From: Arthrobacter oryzae
GTDB lineage: Bacteria; Actinomycetota; Actinomycetes; Actinomycetales; Micrococcaceae
Length of the DNA: 64,000 nucleotides
Direction of reading: 5' to 3'
NCBI RefSeq assembly: GCF_030718995.1
Contig: NZ_CP132204.1
Span: 3,658,001-3,722,000 of the forward strand
Shown: one piece after another, positions 43,775 through 52,878 of the stretch
Numbering within the stretch: the stretch's first letter is position 1
How the letters are laid out: every line of letters begins with the position of its first letter
Position numbers and translations under genes: made by a program
The notes under the pieces: model-generated
Seen by the model: only the letters and a program-made list of their open reading frames with translations
The model's database searches: none
What the model was told of the DNA's origin: nothing

Positions 43775-45145
43775 TCAGACGATGCGGATGAGCTTCTTGT
43801 TTGCGAACTCGTTGAGTCCGAACTTGCCGAGCTCGCGACCGATTCCCGAGCTCTTGACCCCGCCGAACGGCAGATCGGGGGCGCTCTTGATGGTGGTGTT
43901 GATTCCCACCATGCCGACCTCGAGGCGGTCTGTGACGTAGGCGGCCTGCTTCTCATCATCTGTGAACACCGCGCTGCCGAGTCCATACGGCGAATCATTT
44001 GCCAAATCGATCGCCTCATCCACGGAATCGACACGGTAGAGGATTGCTACGGGCCCGAAAAGCTCTTCACGGTAGGCGCGCATTTCCGGTGTGACGCCGG
44101 AGAGGACCGTTGCCGGGTAGTAGGCGCCGCGGCCCTCCGGAACGAGCGCTCCCAGATGGACTGTTGCGCCCTTGGACACCGCATCGTCAACCTGTTCGGC
44201 GAGTTCCGCGCGGGCCTGGGTCGAGGACATGGGACCGAGACGGGTGTCTTCGCTCATGGGGTCCCCGGTTTGCCACTCCGCGGCCTTGGCCAAGAAGGCT
44301 TCAAGGAATCTATCCCAGATGGAAGCCTCAATGATGAGCCTTTTTGACGAGGTGCAGGCTTGACCCGCGTTTCCGAACCGGCCGGCTGCAGCCGCGCTGG
44401 CGGCCTTATCGATGTCGGCTGACGGGAGCACGAGGAACGGGTCGGAGCCGCCGAGCTCCAGGACGCACTTCTTCAGGTGTTGTCCGGCAAGTGAACCGAT
44501 GGCGCTGCCTGCGCGCTCCGATCCGGTGAGGGACACGCCTTGGAGTATTGGGCTCGCGATAATATCCGCGACCTGGTCCGACGATGCAAAGATGTTCTGG
44601 TAGACGCCTTCCGGTGAGCCGGCCGCGTCGATGATCTCGGCAATCCGCAGCGCCTGTTGCGGGCAGTTGCTTGCATGCTTGAGCAGGACAGTGTTTCCCA
44701 GCAGCAGGTTGGGCGCGACGAATCGGGCCATTTGGTAGTAAGGGAAATTCCATGGCATAACCCCGAGGAGAGGGCCGATGGGAGCCGTGCGGACCACCGC
44801 CCGCCCGGCGCCTGCGATGTCTAGTTCTTCGTCGGCGAGCAGCGTCCCGCCCGACTTGGCGTAGTACTCGTAGATGGCAGCGGAGAGCTCGACTTCGGCC
44901 GTCGCCTGGGAGATGGGTTTGCCCATCTCGAGCGTCATCAGCTTGGCGAGCTCGACGGAGTGCTGCCGGTGTAGGTCGGCGATGCGCTGTAAAAGGGCAC
45001 AGCGTTCGACAAGGTCCTTCGTGTGCCAGGAGCGGTAGGCATCATGGGAGCGCGCCAGGGAGGCTGTCACTTCGTCGTCGGTCATGCTGTCGAACTCCCG
45101 CACCACGTTGCCGCTGGTGGGGTCGACAGTTGCATATTTCTTCAT
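43775..45145 (-). CDS. Aldehyde dehydrogenase, succinate-semialdehyde dehydrogenase type
   Basis: A 456-residue NAD(P)-dependent aldehyde dehydrogenase. The catalytic Glu is in LELGGSDPFLVL near residue 226 and the Cys in GNAGQACTSSKR near 260. PWNFPYYQMARFVAP is the conserved cofactor-pocket entry. It is shorter than typical ALDHs but normal for the SSADH-like group. With the upstream Baeyer-Villiger monooxygenase and downstream dehydrogenase it may oxidise an omega-oxo acid such as glutarate or adipate semialdehyde, by analogy with cyclopentanone/cyclohexanone pathways. Confidence 0.88.
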   Translation of the reverse strand: MKKYATVDPTSGNVVREFDSMTDDEVTASLARSHDAYRSWHTKDLVERCALLQRIADLHRQHSVELAKLMTLEMGKPISQATAEVELSAAIYEYYAKSGGTLLADEELDIAGAGRAVVRTAPIGPLLGVMPWNFPYYQMARFVAPNLLLGNTVLLKHASNCPQQALRIAEIIDAAGSPEGVYQNIFASSDQVADIIASPILQGVSLTGSERAGSAIGSLAGQHLKKCVLELGGSDPFLVLPSADIDKAASAAAAGRFGNAGQACTSSKRLIIEASIWDRFLEAFLAKAAEWQTGDPMSEDTRLGPMSSTQARAELAEQVDDAVSKGATVHLGALVPEGRGAYYPATVLSGVTPEMRAYREELFGPVAILYRVDSVDEAIDLANDSPYGLGSAVFTDDEKQAAYVTDRLEVGMVGINTTIKSAPDLPFGGVKSSGIGRELGKFGLNEFANKKLIRIV

Positions 45146-45172
45146 TGAAAGTCTTTCATCTTTGCTTTGGGC

Positions 45173-45213
45173 AGCCCGGGAAGGGCGGCGGGGCCTGCTG
45201 TCCTTCCCGGGCT
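45173..45213 (-). terminator. Hairpin between the monooxygenase and aldehyde dehydrogenase genes
   Basis: A perfect 12-bp stem (45173-45184 with 45202-45213) with a 17-nt loop lies between the monooxygenase stop and the aldehyde dehydrogenase start. It may be a terminator or an attenuating stem that lowers downstream expression. Confidence 0.6.
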
Positions 45214-45230
45214 TGCGGCTGTGGTGCTGG

Positions 45231-46862
45231 TCAGGCCGGTGTCAGGGCGTCAGCATCGGTCATGAAGTTCGGATACTTGCTTGAGGCCTCGTCGGCGAGG
45301 ATAGAACGGTACTGTTTGATGCCACCGAGGTAGAACATGACGGTCCGCTTCTTGCCGGGAATGTTGGCCCCGAAGATCCACGACGCGGCCTGCGGGAAAA
45401 GGGTCTGGTGGGCGATATCCGAACAGGTCTCGGTCCATTCGGCTTCAGTTTCGGACTTGGCTTCGATCCAGCCGGTGCCGGATTCCGAAACGTGGCCGAT
45501 CGTTGCACTGATCCACTCGACCTGCGCCTCGATTGACGGGGGGAGGTTGGTGAAGGGGCCGTTGGGGCCGAGGATCATGAACATATTGGGGAAGCCGCTT
45601 GTTGCCATACCGAGGTAGCTGGTCGGCCCGTCGGCCCAGTGCTCCTTGAGGGTTTCGCCCCCTCGGCCGCGAATATTGACCCGGACGTAGTTGCCGTCGA
45701 CGGCGTCGAAGCCGGTTGCGCAAATAAGGACGTCGAGTTCGTGCAGGCTGCCGTCAGCTGTGACGATGCCCTGTTCCGTGACCCGGTCGATCGGGTTTTC
45801 CTTGACGTTTACAAGGGACACATTTGAGCGGTTGAATGTTTCGTAGTAGCCCGAATCGCAGAGGGGCCTGCGGGCGTAGAGGTCCGTGGGCGTCAGTTTC
45901 CTGCGGGTTTCCGGGTCCTTGACGATCTCGGCGATCTTGCGGCGGATGAACTTCGCCGCCTCTTCATTGGCGTCTGGGTCGGTGGCGATATCCGAGAAGG
46001 TCTCGAACATGAAGCGGAACCCGCCGCCTTCCTCCCAGGTCTGCTGGTAGATCCGTTCGCGCTCTTCCGGGGAGACGCTGAACGTCGGAACGGCGCTCTC
46101 CTCGAAGCCCATGGCGACGGACGAGTTCCGGACCTGTTCCCAGTTGGACTCGAAGTTCTCCCGGTGGGCCTGCTGTTCCTGCGCGGTGAGCTGGCGGTTG
46201 CCGGCCGGAACGCTGTACTGCGGTGTGCGCTGGAAGGATGTCAGATGAGCTGCCACCGGGGCGGTGGCGGTGATCACCTGGTTGCCGGTGGAACCGTTGC
46301 CGATGACACCGACCCGCTTGCCTGCGAGGTCAAGGTCCGCCGGCCAGGCCCCTGTGTGTACCAGCCGGCCCTGGAAGGTTTCCATGCCGGGGAATTTTGG
46401 CAGGTTCGTCGCGGAGAGCAGGCCGAGGCCAGTGACGAGGAACCGTGCCTGGAACGTGACGCCCCGGTCGGTCAGCACAGTCCATATGCCGGTGGATTCG
46501 TCGAATTCAGCTTCAGTCATGCCGGTTTCAAGCTGGATGTGATCGCGCAGGCTGTACCGGTCAACGACGCCGTTCAGGTACGCCAGAATTTGCGCCTGGG
46601 GCACGTACTTCGTGGTCCATGGAGTCTGCTGGTAGAGGTCGCGGTCGAAGGAATACTGGTAGACGAAACTCTCAGAGTCCGACAGGGCGCCTGGATACTT
46701 GTTCCAGTACCAGGTACCTCCTACGCCTCCGGCGCGGTCAATCGCCACGGCGTTGAGGCCGAGTTCGTTGCGAAGTTTGTGCAGCATGTAGATTCCACCG
46801 AAGCCTGCTCCGACGACGAGTGCATCGAGCTGGTAGATCTTCCCTGGGACGGCGTTGTCCAT
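45231..46862 (-). CDS. Baeyer-Villiger monooxygenase (cyclohexanone monooxygenase-like)
   Basis: A 543-residue type I flavin monooxygenase that inserts oxygen beside a ketone to give an ester or lactone, using FAD and NADPH. The FAD motif is VVGAGFGGIYMLHKLR, the family fingerprint FxGxxxHxxxW appears as FQGRLVHTGAWP near residue 160, and the NADPH motif is VIGNGSTGNQVI near 180. ICATGFDAVDGNY is the late conserved motif. Length matches cyclohexanone/cyclopentanone monooxygenases. It is divergent from an AcoR-like activator at 47080, which probably controls it through the inverted repeat at 46946-46964. Confidence 0.92.
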   Translation of the reverse strand: MDNAVPGKIYQLDALVVGAGFGGIYMLHKLRNELGLNAVAIDRAGGVGGTWYWNKYPGALSDSESFVYQYSFDRDLYQQTPWTTKYVPQAQILAYLNGVVDRYSLRDHIQLETGMTEAEFDESTGIWTVLTDRGVTFQARFLVTGLGLLSATNLPKFPGMETFQGRLVHTGAWPADLDLAGKRVGVIGNGSTGNQVITATAPVAAHLTSFQRTPQYSVPAGNRQLTAQEQQAHRENFESNWEQVRNSSVAMGFEESAVPTFSVSPEERERIYQQTWEEGGGFRFMFETFSDIATDPDANEEAAKFIRRKIAEIVKDPETRRKLTPTDLYARRPLCDSGYYETFNRSNVSLVNVKENPIDRVTEQGIVTADGSLHELDVLICATGFDAVDGNYVRVNIRGRGGETLKEHWADGPTSYLGMATSGFPNMFMILGPNGPFTNLPPSIEAQVEWISATIGHVSESGTGWIEAKSETEAEWTETCSDIAHQTLFPQAASWIFGANIPGKKRTVMFYLGGIKQYRSILADEASSKYPNFMTDADALTPA

Positions 46863-46945
46863 GATGTCTTTCCTCCGACTGGTAGGGGTTGTGTGAGATA
46901 ATTCACTTCGTAGTCACCAGTCTGTGGTGGCGGAACTAGGAGCCG

Positions 46946-46964
46946 GTGTTCCGATTTGGAACAC
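46946..46964. promoter_or_regulatory. Inverted repeat GTGTTCC-N5-GGAACAC, candidate activator site
   Basis: A perfect 7-bp inverted repeat (46946-46952 and 46958-46964) lies 84 bp before the monooxygenase ATG and 116 bp before the regulator ATG. Symmetry and spacing fit a Fis-type helix-turn-helix dimer. Confidence 0.6.
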
Positions 46965-47079
46965 TTCCGTCCAGCCCGTGAAGCCGCGGTTGATACCTGC
47001 TCAGCAATAATCCCGACTGCTGATGAGTACCGATGAACCGATCACCGGGTGGACGGCTAGACCTTGCAAAGGGGCACAG

Positions 47080-48819
47080 ATGTCCGATCCGGTGCGGGAA
47101 GCGCGGGAGCAGTTGATTCGCGTTGGCCTCACTGGGCCTTACGGGGCCAATGACGTGGTGCCGGACCTGATTGTTCGAAGCTGGCGACGTTCGCTCAGCA
47201 ACGCCGTCGTGAGTACGGCCCCGCCCCAGCGATATCAGGACGTGGATACGGATTCCCTACTGTGCCGGGCCGCTGTCCCCGTCCTCGACCGCTGGCAGCA
47301 CCAGCTTGCCGACACAGAGACTACGCTTTTCCTCAGCGACCGCGGGGGCAGTATCGTTGCCCGGCGGACCAGTGACAGCAAGGAGCGTCGGCGCCTCGAT
47401 GGTGTGCACGCAGCGGAGGGTTTTGATTATTCCGAGGACGCCATCGGAACGAACGGACTGGGAACGTCGATGGTCGAGAGGCGCCCGGTCTTCGTCAAGG
47501 GGAGCCAGCACTACAGTGACGCCTTGGCGGTGAATGCGTGCGCGGCTGCGCCCGTGTATTCACCTAGTGGCCTGGTGCTCGGCTCGGTGGCGCTTGCAGG
47601 GCCGTCCGAGGCGGCGAATCCCATCATGCTGTCCCTCACCCGGGAGATCAGCCAGCAAATCGAGGAGAGGTTTCGGGCGTCGTCCCGGCCCGAGGACCTG
47701 GCCCTTGCCATGTCTTTTATGCGCTTTAGCAGTTCGCGACGTCCCACGGTGGTGATGGATCACGAGTCCATCCTGGCTAACACGCCGGGTTTGCCTTACG
47801 TCAGCGTCGCATCGCACGTCATGCTTTGGGAACTGCTCAACTCCTACGATTGGTCCTCCAGCAGCACCCTGCGTCGTGAACTGGAGGGTACTCCTCTAGA
47901 GGTCACGGCACGGAGAGTGGTGGATGGGCCGCGGGAGCACTACGTGGTGCATTTTTCCGAACTGAATGACGCTTCGGATCGGCAACCTGGTCTGGCTTTG
48001 CCTGCCCGTGCCCAGGGCATGGGCACAGAGGCAACGGCACCAGGCCGGCAGGCCGCTGCCGTTCAGCTCGTTGACGGACCGCGTGGTTCCGGAAGGTCGA
48101 CGGCAGCCAGGGAGCTCCGTACCAAGCAGGGAAGATCGGGGCCTTTGGAGGTAGCTGTTGTATCCGCCGAGGACGCTACACCGTGGACGGCCATCGATCG
48201 CCTCCTGGCAGGCGGGACGGACGTGCTGCTCCGCCGTCTGGAAGAGATCACCGAAGTGGATGCAGTCCATCTGGCCACGCTAGTGGAGGGGCACCGGAAA
48301 GCACGGACCGCTGGGCAGCGCGCCAGTAGCCTCTTGCTCACATCCTCGCGCGATCAGGCCGTGACGGCTGTCCAGGCCCTGATCGACACCATAGGACCAG
48401 CCCAGCATACGGAAGCCCTCGCCCTGACCCCGGAAAGGATTCCCGGCCTGGTCAAGGCCATCCTCAACGTGGTTGACCCGGAATCGCGGCACACCATCTC
48501 GCCGGCCGCCCTCCAGTCCATGGTCCAGTGGAACTGGCCCGGTGATATCGCGGAACTTGCCGACACGGTATCCGGTCTGGTCAGCCAGGTGACCGGCTCA
48601 GTCATCGAACGCCGGCACTTGCCCAAACATGTGCAGCAGGCGCCACCGCGACGTCACATGAACCTGATCGAGACGGCGGAAAGAGGGGCAATCATCAGGG
48701 CCTTGGACGCAGCCGGAGGCAACAAATCCGAGGCTGCCGCGCTCCTAGGCATAGGGCGAAACACGCTCTATCGGAAACTGCGACACCTCGGACTCGACGC
48801 GGGGGAGGGTTCGATCTGA
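47080..48819 (+). CDS. AcoR-like GAF/Fis transcriptional regulator with degenerate AAA+ domain
   Basis: A 579-residue regulator. An N-terminal GAF-containing sensor covers about residues 50-210. A reduced AAA+-like middle region follows, with GPRGSGRS in place of Walker A GxxGxGKS (Lys to Arg). I see no GAFTGA loop for sigma-54 contact. The C-terminal Fis helix-turn-helix reads GNKSEAAALLGIGRNTLYRKL. Actinobacteria of this group lack sigma-54, so it likely works with the ordinary polymerase. The ATG at 47080 follows AAAGGGG by 6 nt; an ATG at 47023 has no such site. It likely activates the divergent Baeyer-Villiger operon in response to a ketone or alcohol. Confidence 0.88.
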   Translation: MSDPVREAREQLIRVGLTGPYGANDVVPDLIVRSWRRSLSNAVVSTAPPQRYQDVDTDSLLCRAAVPVLDRWQHQLADTETTLFLSDRGGSIVARRTSDSKERRRLDGVHAAEGFDYSEDAIGTNGLGTSMVERRPVFVKGSQHYSDALAVNACAAAPVYSPSGLVLGSVALAGPSEAANPIMLSLTREISQQIEERFRASSRPEDLALAMSFMRFSSSRRPTVVMDHESILANTPGLPYVSVASHVMLWELLNSYDWSSSSTLRRELEGTPLEVTARRVVDGPREHYVVHFSELNDASDRQPGLALPARAQGMGTEATAPGRQAAAVQLVDGPRGSGRSTAARELRTKQGRSGPLEVAVVSAEDATPWTAIDRLLAGGTDVLLRRLEEITEVDAVHLATLVEGHRKARTAGQRASSLLLTSSRDQAVTAVQALIDTIGPAQHTEALALTPERIPGLVKAILNVVDPESRHTISPAALQSMVQWNWPGDIAELADTVSGLVSQVTGSVIERRHLPKHVQQAPPRRHMNLIETAERGAIIRALDAAGGNKSEAAALLGIGRNTLYRKLRHLGLDAGEGSI

Positions 48820-48850
48820 CTCTGCGGGCGCCGAGGAGGACGACCGGGTC

Positions 48851-49771
48851 TTAGGCTGAGGCGGCCTCATCGAGGCTAATGACTTCGTCCAGCACGGCCT
48901 TTAGGGCCGGATTATTGTCGTGGCGGCGCCATGCTGCCCTCAGGTAGACGTCGACGTCGGCAGTGGCGTCCTCGAGGGGGACGAACACCACGTGCGGATC
49001 TGTCGCGTTGGCGGCGACTGATGCCAAGGTCAGATGGCACCCTACCTCGGCGCTGACCAGGGCCAGCGCCGTCTGGGTATCCGGTGCCACCTGAACGACG
49101 TCGGGGATGAAGCCATTGGCATGGGCTAACCGTCGAAGCCGGTCGGGCAACACAGCGCCTTCGTGTGGCGTCAGTGAGATGAAGCTATCGCCGGCAAGTT
49201 GTGCGATTGAAAGGCGCCGTGCGCCCGCCAGGTGATGCGTGTCGGGCAGGGCCACGACAAGCGAGTCCTGCATGACCACCCGGGACGAAACCTCTGTCGG
49301 GATGACATCCCAGCGCCCCAGGGCGATGTCCGTCTCCCCCTGCACCAACTTCTTCATGGCAGGCAGAGCGAAGTTTTGGCTCGATAGCTCAAGCTGGATC
49401 CCGGGCCGGTGGGATCTCACCTGCCTGGCGAGACGGGCGACAAGCTGATGCGTGGACACGCCGGCAAAGGCGATCCGCACTAGTCCTGCCTCCCCGTTAT
49501 CGGCGGACCGGACTGCCTCCTCAGCCCGGCGCAGGGCTTCAAGAACTTCGTTGGCAGGAGCTAACAGCGCCTGCCCGCTTGACGTGAGCTTCACGGACCG
49601 GGTGTTCCGATCGAGCAGGCGGGTCCCGAGCTCAGCTTCGAGCTGTTTGATGATCCGGCTCAACGGCGGTTGGGCCATGTGTAGACGTTCGGCAGCCCGC
49701 CCGAAGTGAAGTTCCTCTGCCACGGCAAGAAAAGCCCTCAGCTGGCCTACATCCACTATTGTGCTCCCCAT
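48851..49771 (-). CDS. LysR-family transcriptional regulator (copy 1)
   Basis: A 306-residue LysR regulator of the CatR/BenM kind. The N-terminal helix-turn-helix reads LRAFLAVAEELHFGRAAERL followed by QPPLSRIIKQLEAELG, at about residues 9-49. The effector-binding domain spans about 95-295. It lies 94 bp after the 3-hydroxyacyl-CoA dehydrogenase gene on the same strand and is convergent with the AcoR-like gene. A control of the CaiB operon or of the catechol genes is likely. A LysR of the same group lies at 58575. Confidence 0.92.
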   Translation of the reverse strand: MGSTIVDVGQLRAFLAVAEELHFGRAAERLHMAQPPLSRIIKQLEAELGTRLLDRNTRSVKLTSSGQALLAPANEVLEALRRAEEAVRSADNGEAGLVRIAFAGVSTHQLVARLARQVRSHRPGIQLELSSQNFALPAMKKLVQGETDIALGRWDVIPTEVSSRVVMQDSLVVALPDTHHLAGARRLSIAQLAGDSFISLTPHEGAVLPDRLRRLAHANGFIPDVVQVAPDTQTALALVSAEVGCHLTLASVAANATDPHVVFVPLEDATADVDVYLRAAWRRHDNNPALKAVLDEVISLDEAASA

Positions 49772-49865
49772 CGTGACATTATTGATTCAACAGTATCACC
49801 GGGGTGATCTTGAGACGCCAGAACGCAACAATGGGAGATGTTTCAGACGGATGCACGGCCGGCAT

Positions 49866-50753
49866 TCAACTCCACTCGTAGAAGCCCCGGCCGGTTTTAC
49901 GGCCGAGCTCACCGGCAGCGACCTTGTCGCGAAGAACTTGAGGCGGTGCGAAGCGCTCTCCCAAGGTTGAATGCAGATACTCGGCGATGCCGAGGCGCAC
50001 GTCCAACCCGACGATGTCTGTAGTCCGGAGCGGCCCCACCGGGTGTTTGTAGCCCAGGACCATGGCGTTGTCGATGTCCACGGCGGCGGCGACTCCCTCT
50101 TCGACCATCCGCATCGCCTCAAGTGCGATGGCGACGCCAAGGCGGGAAGAGGCAAAGCCGGGCGCGTCCCGGACAATGACGGCGGTCTTGCCCAGCCCGG
50201 ACACCCACCGCCTCGCGGCGGCAAGTGCCTCCTCCGAGGTCTTTTCCGCAACGACCACCTCTATCAGTGTCGAGGCGGGAACCGGGTTGAAGAAATGCAG
50301 CCCCAGGAACGACTCCGGCCGCGCCAGTGACTCGGCTAGCCCGCTGACCGACAGGGACGACGTGTTGGTCGCCAGGTAGGCATTAGGGGACAGGTGTTCC
50401 GACACAGCGCGGAGCGCGTCTGCTTTGAGCTTTTCGTCCTCGGGAACGGCCTCAACAACGAGGTCGCACAACGCGAAGTCGGCGTAGTCGACGCTCGTCT
50501 CGAACCTCTGGAGGACCTCGCTACTATCGCCCCCAACGAAGCCACGGTCGAACGACGCCGCGACGGATGCGGCGACACGCCCCTGCGCCCCCCGGGCGGC
50601 TTCCTCGTTGCGCTCGACGACGACGACTTTCGAGCCCCTGATGAGGAAGGCGTGGGCGATGCCCGCGCCCATGCGGCCGCCGCCAAGAACGCCAACTGTT
50701 GCGGGTAGGAGGCCGGAGGGGGTCGTGGGAGTTGCTTCGGTGCTATTGGTCAC
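49866..50753 (-). CDS. 3-hydroxyacyl-CoA (3-hydroxybutyryl-CoA) dehydrogenase
   Basis: A 295-residue NAD-dependent dehydrogenase. Rossmann motif VGVLGGGRMGAGIAHAF, catalytic His region LGLHFFNPVPASTLIEVV near residue 152, and C-terminal domain NAMVLGYKHPVGPL. It oxidises (S)-3-hydroxyacyl-CoA to the 3-oxoacyl-CoA in the cytosol. It starts 2 bp after the enoyl-CoA hydratase stop and ends the operon CaiB, acyl-CoA dehydrogenase, thiolase, hydratase, dehydrogenase. That set fits crotonyl-CoA to acetyl-CoA. Confidence 0.92.
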   Translation of the reverse strand: MTNSTEATPTTPSGLLPATVGVLGGGRMGAGIAHAFLIRGSKVVVVERNEEAARGAQGRVAASVAASFDRGFVGGDSSEVLQRFETSVDYADFALCDLVVEAVPEDEKLKADALRAVSEHLSPNAYLATNTSSLSVSGLAESLARPESFLGLHFFNPVPASTLIEVVVAEKTSEEALAAARRWVSGLGKTAVIVRDAPGFASSRLGVAIALEAMRMVEEGVAAAVDIDNAMVLGYKHPVGPLRTTDIVGLDVRLGIAEYLHSTLGERFAPPQVLRDKVAAGELGRKTGRGFYEWS

Positions 50754-50755
50754 TG

Positions 50756-51586
50756 CTACTTCTTCCTGTCGAGGAACTGCTGCATGCGGTCGAACTTCGC
50801 TTGGGATTCGAAGAGCATGCCTTGGGCGAGTGTGTCGATAAGGGGATGGACCTCCCGGGGGGCATGGAACACGGCCTTGGTGAGGCGCACTGCGAGGGGG
50901 TCCTGCCGGGCGATGCGGTCCGCGAGGGCGTGGGCCGCGTCAAGGAGGGCGCCGGGGTCGACGAGTTCCGTGATGAGTTCCGCCCTGAGGCACTCGCCGC
51001 CTGTCATGGTGCGTCCGGCTAGGAGGATCTCCTTGGCGAGCGGTTCACCGACGAGCTCGCGAAGCCGCCAGGTGGCACCGGCGGCGGCCATGATGCCGAG
51101 TCCGGTTTCCGGGTTGCCCAGGCGCAGGCCTGGGGTCCCGATCCGAAAGTCGGCTGCGTAGGCAAGTTCGGCGCCGCCGCCCAGTGCGAACCCGTCGAGG
51201 GCAGCGATAACGGGCATAGGCAGCTTGGCAATGCGGTCAAACAGCGACGAGTTGATGCCTGCCAGTGCATCGTCCCGGCCGCGTTCGCGCAGCTGGGCGA
51301 TATCTGCTCCCGAAGCGAAGACAGCTTTTGCTCCTGTGGCCGGATTTTCCGGCGTTCCCGACAGGATGAGGGTTTTAGGGGTCACTTCCAAGTGGGCGCA
51401 AACGACGTGCAGCTCGCTGGCCATTGCGGCATCGATGGCGTTGCGCACCTCCGGGCGGTGCAGACGGACCAGGACGCGGTCCTGACGCTCGGAAATCCGC
51501 AGTGTGCCGAAGGCGGAGGCGTCAAGGAACGCGGGGTCTTCGTTGGCTACCGGATCTTCTGTGGCACAGACTTGCTGAGTGGTCAT
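50756..51586 (-). CDS. Enoyl-CoA hydratase/isomerase (crotonase family)
   Basis: A 276-residue crotonase-fold protein. The oxyanion-hole segment is ALDGFALGGGAELAYAADF, and both hydratase Glu positions are kept (AELAYA and NPETGLG), so hydration of a trans-2-enoyl-CoA is expected. The AFASGADIAQLRERGRD region forms the first loop. The ATG at 51586 overlaps the thiolase stop by 4 bp; an in-frame extension to 51634 would run inside the thiolase gene. Crotonyl-CoA is the expected substrate given the adjacent glutaryl-CoA-dehydrogenase-like gene. Confidence 0.92.
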   Translation of the reverse strand: MTTQQVCATEDPVANEDPAFLDASAFGTLRISERQDRVLVRLHRPEVRNAIDAAMASELHVVCAHLEVTPKTLILSGTPENPATGAKAVFASGADIAQLRERGRDDALAGINSSLFDRIAKLPMPVIAALDGFALGGGAELAYAADFRIGTPGLRLGNPETGLGIMAAAGATWRLRELVGEPLAKEILLAGRTMTGGECLRAELITELVDPGALLDAAHALADRIARQDPLAVRLTKAVFHAPREVHPLIDTLAQGMLFESQAKFDRMQQFLDRKK

Positions 51587-52812
51587 GACAAGCCCTCCAG
51601 CAGGAGGGCGGTGCCCTGGCCGACGCCGACGCACATCGTTGCCAGGCCGAGCTTGCGGCCATCCCTGGCCAGTTCACGTTCCATGCGCCCGAGCAGGGTG
51701 ACGACGAGCCTCGACCCCGAGGAACCAAGCGGGTGACCGAGGGCAATAGCGCCGCCGTCGGCGTTGACGATCTCTTCTTCCAGCTTGAGCTCCCGCATGA
51801 CGGCCAGCGACTGCGAGGCGAATGCCTCGTTGAGTTCCACGGCACCCAGATCACCGACAGTCAGCCTCGCGCGCTCAAGAACCCTGCGTGTCGCCGGGAC
51901 TGGGCCGATTCCCATGATTTCCGGAGCCACGCCGGCCGAGCCGCCCTCCAGGATCCGGGCCCGCGGCGTCAGCCCGTACTTCTTCATCGCGGCCTCGGAG
52001 GCGACGACGATTGCTGATGCCCCGTCATTGAGCGAGGACGCATTGCCGGCGGTGACCACGGAGCCGCCTTTGACGACGGGGCGGAGACCGGCGAGGACAT
52101 CCGCTGTCGTCCCGGGCCGGGGGCCCTCGTCGGTGTCCACGACAGTGCGGGCACCCTTACGTCCGGTGATGGTTACGGGCACGATCTCGTCGGCGAAATG
52201 GCCGGCATCTATCGCAGCCAGTGCGCGTTCGTGTGAGCGGACGGCGAAGGCGTCACAGTCGTCCCGGGACGTGCCGAAGACCCGGGCGACTTCCTCGGCG
52301 GTCTCGGGCATGGAGAATGCGGCCTTGCCGTCGCGGGAGTGCTGCCCGGCGAGGAAAGCGGGGTTGATGAACCGCCAGCCAATGGACGTGTCGAACACAG
52401 CTCCCGGCTTGGCGAACGCCTTGTCCGGTTTTTCCATGACCCAGGGGGCGCGGCTCATGGACTCCACCCCGCCGGCGACCACTATGTCGGCGGCGCCTGC
52501 CTTGACCATGTGGCTGGCCATGATGACGGCGCTCAGCCCGGAGGCGCAGAGGCGGTTGACTGTGATGCCTGGGACGGTGTCCGGATATCCGGCGAGCAAC
52601 CACGCCATGCGGGCGACGTTGCGGTTTTCCTCGCCGGCGCCGTTGGCGTTGCCGAGGATGACCTCGTCGACTGTCACGGGGTCTATTCTGGCGCGTTCCA
52701 CGGCGGCCCTCACGGTTAGTGCCGCGAGGTCGTCCGGTCGGACGGAAGACAGGGAGCCGCCGTAGCGGCCAGCGGGTGTGCGGGCGCCGCCGATCAGAAA
52801 GGCTTCAGCCAT
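51583..52812 (-). CDS. Acetyl-CoA acetyltransferase (thiolase)
   Basis: A 409-residue thiolase. Nucleophilic Cys in NRLCASGLSAV near residue 90, His in GGAIALGHPLGSSGSR near 360, second Cys in ATMCVGVGQGTA near 390. The N-terminus AFLIGGARTPAGRYGGSLSSV is normal for acetoacetyl-CoA/3-oxoacyl-CoA thiolases. It is the last enzyme of the beta-oxidation-like operon and gives acetyl-CoA. The ATG at 52812 gives the normal family start; a GTG at 52839 is less likely. It differs clearly from the PcaF-like thiolase at 39313. Confidence 0.92.
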   Translation of the reverse strand: MAEAFLIGGARTPAGRYGGSLSSVRPDDLAALTVRAAVERARIDPVTVDEVILGNANGAGEENRNVARMAWLLAGYPDTVPGITVNRLCASGLSAVIMASHMVKAGAADIVVAGGVESMSRAPWVMEKPDKAFAKPGAVFDTSIGWRFINPAFLAGQHSRDGKAAFSMPETAEEVARVFGTSRDDCDAFAVRSHERALAAIDAGHFADEIVPVTITGRKGARTVVDTDEGPRPGTTADVLAGLRPVVKGGSVVTAGNASSLNDGASAIVVASEAAMKKYGLTPRARILEGGSAGVAPEIMGIGPVPATRRVLERARLTVGDLGAVELNEAFASQSLAVMRELKLEEEIVNADGGAIALGHPLGSSGSRLVVTLLGRMERELARDGRKLGLATMCVGVGQGTALLLEGLS

Positions 52813-52878
52813 GTTTTGGTTTTCCTTTGTTCGTGTCACTGTCCGGGTTGGTCAACGTCCCGGTTGCGGTCAGGAGGA

